Positions 5,585-5,665 of a stretch of 5,665 nt of DNA are shown piece after piece. The translations under genes were made by a program, and so were the position numbers. Origin of the DNA: an uncultured Ruminococcus sp. (GTDB lineage: Bacteria; Bacillota; Clostridia; Oscillospirales; Ruminococcaceae). Location of the stretch: assembly GCA_945876155.1 (NCBI GenBank), contig CAMCMW010000125.1:1-5665 (forward strand). The letters run 5' to 3'. How positions within the stretch are numbered: the stretch's first letter is position 1; every line of letters starts with the position of its first letter. The notes under the pieces were generated by a model. The model was not told the origin of the DNA and did no database searches. It saw only the letters and a list, made by a program, of their open reading frames with translations.

Positions 5585-5665
5585 TTACTTTACCTCTTTA
5601 TACTGCGTCATGACCGCCTCAACAAATTCCTGTGCATTTTTCACATTACGGAATGTAATGTCGCC
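5585..5665 (-). CDS. 3' end of an unidentified gene, cut by the window edge
   Basis: The last 26 codons before a TAA stop read as GDITFRNVKNAQEFVEAVM followed by TQYKEVK. The stretch has protein-like composition, with an amphipathic helix at the end (AQEFVEAVMTQYKEV). The pattern of a strand, then F-x-N-V-x-N-A, then a final helix recalls the end of bacterial PH-domain proteins, but the fragment is too short to assign. No clear terminator lies between its stop and the leuA promoter. Confidence 0.65.
   Translation of the reverse strand, partial: GDITFRNVKNAQEFVEAVMTQYKEVK

Overview
The window looks like a chromosomal piece of a cellulosome-bearing Firmicute, most likely a Ruminococcus-type Oscillospiraceae. 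The reasons are a secreted GH5 endoglucanase ending in a dockerin, a nearby cohesin-like lipoprotein, a T-box-controlled leuA, consensus sigma-A promoters, strong AGGAGG-type ribosome binding sites and moderate GC. No species is claimed.

Layout. (1) Positions 1-130 hold the promoter and RBS of the first gene. (2) 131-2053 (+) encodes a 640-aa GH5 endoglucanase with signal peptide, Thr-rich linker and C-terminal dockerin. A terminator follows at 2060-2094. (3) 2095-2400 has no gene. It carries about 13 copies of a CAGACACC-type octamer, forward on the left and reverse on the right, with the outer copies mirrored almost base for base. (4) 2433-3368 (-) encodes a 311-aa lipoprotein converging on the GH5 gene, with its own terminator at 2400-2430. 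Its C-terminal part reads as the second half of a cohesin followed by the first half of a cohesin, which is the arrangement of a circularly permuted cohesin. (5) 3369-3560 holds a perfect-consensus promoter for the lipoprotein gene and a leader of about 129 nt with two hairpins. (6) 3561-5222 (-) is leuA (2-isopropylmalate synthase), preceded by a leucine-type T-box leader (about 5524-5260) and a clear promoter. (7) 5585-5665 (-) is the 3' end of a further gene cut by the window edge.

How the genes may work together. The GH5 enzyme is exported and should dock onto a cohesin. The convergent neighbour is a predicted surface lipoprotein with cohesin-like halves, so it could hold dockerin enzymes at the cell surface; this pairing is inference. 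leuA is an ordinary leucine biosynthesis gene controlled by tRNA-Leu charging and appears functionally unrelated. No strong terminator is visible between leuA and the lipoprotein gene, so some read-through is possible.

The most novel candidates are the permuted cohesin, the mirrored octamer element between the two terminators, and the structured leader of the lipoprotein gene.
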